Shown here: piece by piece, positions 62,213-64,000 of the stretch | How positions within the stretch are numbered: position 1 is the stretch's first letter | Layout of the letters: each line of letters opens with the position of its first letter | Source of the DNA: Thainema sp966674685 | GTDB lineage: Bacteria > Cyanobacteriota > Cyanobacteriia > Phormidesmidales > Phormidesmidaceae | Length of the DNA: 64,000 nt | Direction: 5' to 3' | Assembly (NCBI GenBank): GCA_966674685.1 | Contig: CBKWJC010000032.1 | Location: 1-64,000 of the forward strand | The notes under the pieces: generated by a model | Seen by the model: the letters and a program-made list of their open reading frames with translations, nothing else | Database searches by the model: none | Told to the model about the DNA's origin: nothing | Position numbers and translations under genes: made by a program

Positions 62213-63295
62213 TTAGCCTGCGATCGCAGGTGCAATCAGCGCAATTGGCTGTATTTCACCAGCGGCGAGATCCAGCGGGAAATTATGAGCATTGCGCTCA
62301 TGGATCACCTCAATCCCCATGTTCGCCCGGTTGAGGATATCGGCCCAAGTGGGAATCGGTCGCCCCTGGGCATCCAGCACAGAGTTATTGAAGTTGAAGC
62401 CATTCAGGTTGAATGACATGGTGCTGATGCCGAGAGAAGCAAACCAGATGCCAATCACAGGCCAAGCGGCCAGGAAGAAGTGTAGCGATCGCGAATTGTT
62501 GAACGATGCATATTGGAAGATCAGCCGACCAAAGTAGCCGTGAGCCGCTACGATGTTGTAGGTTTCTTCTTCCTGACCAAACCGATAGCCATAGTTCAGC
62601 GACTCCGTTTCAGTTGTTTCCCGCACCAAGCTAGAGGTCACCAGTGAACCGTGCATAGCGCTGAAGAGCGCGCCACCGAAGACCCCCGCCACACCCAGCA
62701 TGTGGAACGGATGCATCAGCACATTATGCTCAGCGGTGAACACAATCATGAAGTTGAAGGTGCCGGAAATGCCGAGCATCAGGCCATCTGAGAAGCTACC
62801 TTGACCAATCGGGTAGATCAGCAAGACCGCCGTTGCGGCAGAAGCGGGAGCCGAGAATGCTACTGGAATCCAAGGCCGCATACCCAACCGATAGCTGAGT
62901 TCCCACTGCCGCCCCATGTAGGCATACACAGCAATCAAAAAGTGGAAAATAATTAACTGATACGGGCCGCCGTTGTAGAGCCACTCATCCAGCGTTGCTG
63001 CTTCCCAGATAGGATAAAAATGCAGACCAATGGCGTTGGATGTTGGTACAACGGTCGCAGTGATAATGTTATTGCCGTACAGCAGTGAACCGCTGACGGG
63101 TTCGCGAATGCCGTCAATATCAACGGGAGGAGCCGCAATGAAGGCCAGAACAAAGACAATCAGAGCAGTAAGAGCGGTGGGGATTAACAATACACCAAAC
63201 CAGCCCACGTAGAGCCGATTTTCGGTGCTGGTCACCCAGTTACAGAACCGCTCCCATACATTAGCGCGATCGCGCTGTTGTAGAGATGTAGTCAT
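62213..63295 (-). CDS. psbA: photosystem II D1 protein, low-oxygen D1' variant
   Basis: 360 aa, full D1 length. All water-oxidation ligands are present: Tyr161 (YZ), D170, E189, H190, H332, E333, H337, D342 and A344 at the processing site; H198 (P680), H215 and H272 (iron), S264 (QB) and Q130 too. It carries the three substitutions reported as the signature of the microaerobically induced D1' form: A80 (for G), L158 (for F) and A286 (for T). It is not the chlorophyll f synthase or rogue D1, since no ligand is lost. It would be expressed at low oxygen (established for D1'; inferred here). Confidence 0.93.
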   Translation of the reverse strand: MTTSLQQRDRANVWERFCNWVTSTENRLYVGWFGVLLIPTALTALIVFVLAFIAAPPVDIDGIREPVSGSLLYGNNIITATVVPTSNAIGLHFYPIWEAATLDEWLYNGGPYQLIIFHFLIAVYAYMGRQWELSYRLGMRPWIPVAFSAPASAATAVLLIYPIGQGSFSDGLMLGISGTFNFMIVFTAEHNVLMHPFHMLGVAGVFGGALFSAMHGSLVTSSLVRETTETESLNYGYRFGQEEETYNIVAAHGYFGRLIFQYASFNNSRSLHFFLAAWPVIGIWFASLGISTMSFNLNGFNFNNSVLDAQGRPIPTWADILNRANMGIEVIHERNAHNFPLDLAAGEIQPIALIAPAIAG

Positions 63296-63422
63296 AATTC
63301 AATATTCGATGAATGCAAATCTAGAAAGTGTATGAAGTGAGAAGTGGCAGGAAAATCCTGCTGTTTATTTAATAGCTCTATGGTTATATATTTGTCAATA
63401 ATGCTAGCTATAGGTAAATTTT

Positions 63423-63953
63423 ATGTGGCATCAACTTCAGCGCCCGGTTTCTTTACTCGTCATCACGGCATTGTTGGGCTTAACTCTGCTGTGCTGCTTA
63501 TTTTCTGCTCCGCCTGCGCTAGCTGAGATCCGTCAGTTTCACGAAACACCAGGACACCTTCTTTACCAGTCGCGCCAAACGCTCTGGGATGGCCATAAGC
63601 ACAGTTGGCAAGCGATCGCATTTCAGCGATCGCAACCCGATGCCAACTTCCGCATCTATCTGCGATTGGTGGCCTTTCCCGGTACAGCCGACATTGACCG
63701 CTCTCGGCCTCTGCTTTTGACCAATTCCTTGGGAGAAACGCTCGAAGCCATCGATACATCCAGTCAAATTTTCACCGATGCCAGTTCGCCTCAACCCCAT
63801 GTCGGGCAGTATGATTTGCAGCCGATTCTCGACCAGCTCCGGGCTGAGATGTCCTGGCGCTTAAGCATTCCGTCCAGTCAGGGGGAGCCTGTCACCCTGT
63901 TTGTCCCCTCTATGGTAGTTCAGGAGTGGCATATGCTGGCTGATCAGAAATAA
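63423..63953 (+). CDS. DUF3122 domain-containing exported protein
   Basis: 176 aa. Signal peptide with hydrophobic LLVITALLGLTLLCCLFS and cleavage near ALA. Mature sequence IRQFHETPGHLLYQSRQTLWD, then FRIYLRLVAFPG and a C-terminal EPVTLFVPSMVVQEW, matches the pattern of cyanobacterial DUF3122 proteins. Periplasmic or thylakoid-lumen location. It is divergent from psbA with a 127-base shared upstream region, so it may share its regulation. Function unknown. Confidence 0.8.
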   Translation: MWHQLQRPVSLLVITALLGLTLLCCLFSAPPALAEIRQFHETPGHLLYQSRQTLWDGHKHSWQAIAFQRSQPDANFRIYLRLVAFPGTADIDRSRPLLLTNSLGETLEAIDTSSQIFTDASSPQPHVGQYDLQPILDQLRAEMSWRLSIPSSQGEPVTLFVPSMVVQEWHMLADQK

Positions 63954-64000
63954 TCGTATGGTTATATTTCGTTGCGGGTTGATGTATTATTAAATTGCTA

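Noticed and set aside
62213..63295. Chlorophyll f synthase (super-rogue D1) or rogue D1
   Set aside because: All Mn-cluster ligands, TyrZ and the C-terminal Asp342/Ala344 are present, so it is a catalytically complete D1.
1..64000. tRNA, rRNA, insertion sequence transposases, prophage genes or replication origin
   Set aside because: None could be recognised by reading either strand; a tRNA scan would be needed to exclude a tRNA fully.

Overview
The window looks like chromosomal DNA of a cyanobacterium, probably filamentous (Leptolyngbya-like; the genus is an inference). It carries a photosystem II D1 gene (psbA), a DUF3122-type lipoprotein-like gene, a divergent perR / type II peroxiredoxin pair, very many GCGATCGC (HIP1) octamers inside and between genes, and several families of short palindromic repeats typical of cyanobacterial intergenic DNA. 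No rRNA, tRNA, CRISPR array, transposase or phage gene was seen.

Layout. 1-2485: a minus-strand two-gene module with a small helical protein and an NB-ARC/TPR (NLR-like) STAND ATPase that runs off the left edge. Both carry the same approximately 33-residue Asn/Gly-rich motif, the arrangement expected of amyloid-signalling NLR/effector pairs. 2683-7946: exported proteins (CHRD, serine hydrolase, FecR), remnants of an HTH gene and a MazF-like toxin, then perR and prx. 8086-16916: a polyol ABC transporter and dehydrogenase operon with a divergent SDR and SorC-type regulator, which abuts a 5'-truncated diguanylate cyclase. 16973-22321: wrbA, an AT-rich pair (P-loop kinase plus membrane protein), thrC, gene remnants, an unknown protein and an orphan antitoxin-like gene. 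22481-25273: xylulokinase and type II NADH dehydrogenase. 25651-28533: a second, very unusual STAND ATPase with an N-terminal amyloid-like motif, a membrane anchor and C-terminal beta-sandwich repeats. 29163-33355: purine/nucleoside salvage (nucleoside hydrolase, guanine deaminase, amidase). 33355-37145: lipid kinase, hydrolase, DUF1772-like membrane protein and MarR. 37157-43562: TetR-controlled YbhGFSR-like efflux operon. 43715-50827: cobA, an exported hydrolase, a large Cache-HAMP-PAS-GAF-PAS-GGDEF-EAL protein and an SLH-remnant protein. 51374-58628: three glycosyltransferases, an ABC exporter and an aminoglycoside-phosphotransferase-fold kinase. 59040-61258: a histidine kinase and response regulator. 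61268-63953: an NrdG-like radical SAM activase, a psbA of the low-oxygen D1' type, and a DUF3122 protein.

How it fits together. The polyol operon plus xylB gives a plausible route from an imported alditol, through a ketose, to xylulose 5-phosphate. D1' and the oxygen-sensitive NrdG-like activase suggest a small low-oxygen neighbourhood. The glycan block could make and export a glycosylated surface product. The two STAND ATPases with amyloid-like N-termini are the best candidates for an undescribed immune or cell-death signalling system. All functions are inferred from reading the sequence; no database search was possible.
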